DNA of 64,000 nucleotides, taken from Endozoicomonas sp. OPT23 (GTDB lineage Bacteria > Pseudomonadota > Gammaproteobacteria > Pseudomonadales > Endozoicomonadaceae). The translations under genes were made by a program, and so were the position numbers. The notes below the pieces were generated by a model that worked only from the letters and a program-made list of their open reading frames with translations, ran no database searches and had not been told where the DNA came from. The stretch covers positions 186,001-250,000 of the forward strand of contig NZ_PPFD01000003.1 of NCBI RefSeq assembly GCF_009653635.1, read 5' to 3'. The stretch's first letter is position 1. Each line of letters starts with the position of its first letter. Below, piece by piece: positions 62,311 through 64,000 of this stretch.

Positions 62311-62982
62311 TCAGCACTCATAATTCCAACATTGCTCTGACAGCTGACAACGGTGTTTAGGCCCGTCTGCTTCCGTATTACCAGATTGATAACCTGAATC
62401 ACCTTCATAAAGCATAATCATGACATTGTCTTTCATCACTGCACGAGGTTCAAATAACTGTAAAGGTCTGTTGTCAGCCCAGGCCAAAAGGTTGTTAACG
62501 CTCTCAAAACGACTGATTTGAGTCAGAGTCACCAGCGTCGGCGGCATTATTTTTATCGTGCCATTATGGTGCGACTCTATAGCCTTAGCTGCTGGCAACC
62601 ATTGATGGTCAACGATCTCACTGCCATCTATCGCAACATCATCACCTTTAGATGATGCCAGATAAAATGTGGTATCAAATCGTTTGGGCGTAATTGCTGG
62701 GGCAATCCAGCGAGACAAAAGCACCAAAGCTGTCTCACGAACTTCCACGCCGCATTCTTCAAACGTTTCTCGAACAGCGCATTTTCTGAAGACATCATCA
62801 GAAACGGCTTCGTCAGTCAGACCATCCTTTTCTTCTACAGCTCCACCAGGAAAAACCCAGTGGGCAGGAAGAAAGCTACTCTCGGGGTTACGCTTCAGCA
62901 AAAGAACTTCTGGCCCCTGCTCCGAATCTTGAACCAGAACCAGTGTTGCTGCCAGCCTGAGTTCAGCAGTTTCCTTTGCCAT
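62311..62982 (-). CDS. NUDIX hydrolase
   Basis: A 223-residue protein with the Nudix box in slightly extended form: GGAVEEKDGL then AVRETFEECGVEV (about residues 47-80), which binds metal and hydrolyses nucleoside-diphosphate-linked substrates. The N-terminus (LAATLVLVQDSEQGPEVLLL) and size resemble the NUDT19-like subgroup. The substrate is unknown. It is divergent from the glycosyltransferase. Confidence 0.88.
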   Translation of the reverse strand: MAKETAELRLAATLVLVQDSEQGPEVLLLKRNPESSFLPAHWVFPGGAVEEKDGLTDEAVSDDVFRKCAVRETFEECGVEVRETALVLLSRWIAPAITPKRFDTTFYLASSKGDDVAIDGSEIVDHQWLPAAKAIESHHNGTIKIMPPTLVTLTQISRFESVNNLLAWADNRPLQLFEPRAVMKDNVMIMLYEGDSGYQSGNTEADGPKHRCQLSEQCWNYEC

Positions 62983-63197
62983 TATTCCATCCCTTTTCGT
63001 AGCATTGATCGATCTATCTTTATTGATGCCTCCTTGTTAAGCCACCTCTGACGTAAAAATTCAATGTCTTAATTTGTAACATTATGTGTTATTTTCTTTT
63101 TTCCTACTGGCCTCAGGAAGTCATGGCCAGAAGTATAAACAGGGATAAAGCTCCCATTGGGAGAGAATCAGGTTGACTGACAGGTTTCAGTAACAGC

Positions 63198-64000
63198 ATG
63201 TCCATACAAGAAAAAGCACCTAACAACCTAACAGTAACAATCCCTGATGCTATTGGCTCCGCCTCAAACAGCCGTGTTTCAGAGAGCTATGCTTCACAAA
63301 GCTCTGCTTCAAAGCCATTGAACATCTGTCTTCTGGGTTATCGCAGCCATCCATACGTCGGCGGTCAGGGAATTTATCTCAAGTATCTCAGCAAGGCTCT
63401 GGTTGAAGCCGGTCACACTGTTGATGTTATATCCGGCCCTCCCTATCCGGAGCTGGATGCACGAGTTCGGCTGATTGAAATGCCAAGCCTGGATTTGTTC
63501 AACGAAGAAAGTCATATAAAAGCCTTGAGACCAAAACATCTGAAGTCATGGTCTGATTTCTATGAATGGTGGTCCATGGCTACTGGCGGCTTTGCCGAGC
63601 CCTATACCTTTGCCCGCAGAGTGGCAAAATACCTGAAGAAAACACCCCATCACTACGACATTATTCACGACAACCAGTGCCTTGGTTATGGCCTTCTGGA
63701 TATCGAGAAACAGGGTACGCCTGTTGTGGCGACAGTTCATCATCCTATTACTCGTGACCGACAACTGGCGCTGGATGCCTGCCCTGACTGGGGCATGAGA
63801 CTGCTGACCAAACGCTGGTATTCGTTTCTGGGGATGCAGAAAGAAGTCGTTCAGAAACTTTCCAATATCGTCACCGTTTCTGAACAATCCCGAAAAGATA
63901 TTTCCGAAGCTTTTGATCGCTCTGAACAAGACATTGAGCTGGTATTTAACGGTATCGATACCGATGAGTTCAAACCATTACCAGAGATCAGTCGTAAGCC
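63198..64000 (+). CDS. Glycosyltransferase family 4, N-terminal part (3' end outside window)
   Basis: The frame is open from ATG 63198 to the window end, at least 267 residues. After a Ser/Asn-rich 40-residue extension, the GT4 N-terminal Rossmann-like domain begins: ICLLGYRSHPYVGGQGIYLK, with the glycine-rich donor loop, then EAGHTVDVISGPPYP. Later VVATVHHPITRDRQ and VSEQSRKDI occur, then LVFNGIDTDEFKPL, typical of GT-B enzymes. It transfers a sugar from a nucleotide donor to an envelope glycan or other acceptor. No partner gene is visible in the window. Confidence 0.88.
   Translation, partial: MSIQEKAPNNLTVTIPDAIGSASNSRVSESYASQSSASKPLNICLLGYRSHPYVGGQGIYLKYLSKALVEAGHTVDVISGPPYPELDARVRLIEMPSLDLFNEESHIKALRPKHLKSWSDFYEWWSMATGGFAEPYTFARRVAKYLKKTPHHYDIIHDNQCLGYGLLDIEKQGTPVVATVHHPITRDRQLALDACPDWGMRLLTKRWYSFLGMQKEVVQKLSNIVTVSEQSRKDISEAFDRSEQDIELVFNGIDTDEFKPLPEISRK

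Overview
The window is a chromosomal segment of a marine, host-associated gammaproteobacterium. An Endozoicomonas-like organism is my best guess. The basis is the Pseudomonas-type Fur, the fur/bamE/rnfH/ratA/smpB neighbourhood, a type VI secretion system (T6SS), several eukaryote-like proteins (a SET-domain protein and a surface protein with type I membrane topology) and a glycerol regulon. The genus is inferred from gene content, not from an alignment.

Layout. (1) 1-14.8 kb holds T6SS genes: the VgrG C-terminus, a DUF6931-type protein, PAAR and two large paralogous Ala/Ser-rich proteins on +. On - is an overlapping operon: periplasmic binding protein, tagH, tssJ, tssK, tssL, tssM, kinase. 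(2) 15-23.1 kb holds fur, bamE, rnfH, ratA, a small Fur-box gene, an unknown secreted protein, a sodium-dependent transporter, smpB, a SET-domain gene and ssrA (tmRNA). (3) 23,072-37,985 is an integrated element bounded by a 66-bp direct repeat (one mismatch) made from the 3' end of ssrA plus its terminator. Its core is a filamentous (inovirus-type) prophage: tyrosine integrase, repressor, LexA-type box, small ssDNA-binding protein, coat proteins, adsorption protein, DUF2523 protein, Zot/pI ATPase and replication protein. About 6 kb of cargo follows: a type II restriction-modification pair that looks SinI-like, small genes including a HigA-like orphan antitoxin, and three related, strongly structured repeats placed between the cargo genes. 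(4) 38-42.8 kb begins just outside attR with a 32-bp-period repeat array, followed by a small gene and an McrB-type GTPase with a DUF2357/PD-(D/E)XK nuclease. (5) 43-46.3 kb holds two tandemly duplicated secreted proteins, a kinase-fold protein and a secreted MsrB. (6) 46.3-54.9 kb is the glycerol/glycerol-3-phosphate regulon: glpABC and glpT on -, glpF and glpK on +, with GlpR-like operators. (7) 54.9-64 kb holds a type I-topology surface protein, azlCD, an aldehyde dehydrogenase, a GST, a flavin amine oxidase-like protein, a NUDIX hydrolase and the start of a family-4 glycosyltransferase.

The element and its neighbourhood form a defence-rich locus. The phage core would provide mobility, the restriction-modification pair and antitoxin-like gene would stabilise the element, and the adjacent McrB system would restrict modified DNA. 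The observation I rate highest is the set of three structured repeats at 35,360-36,724. Their helices are kept by compensating base changes while the paired sequences differ. They alternate with the cargo genes much as integron attC sites do, yet they lack the attC boxes. A family of larger hairpin repeats (REP-like) is scattered in chromosomal intergenic regions.
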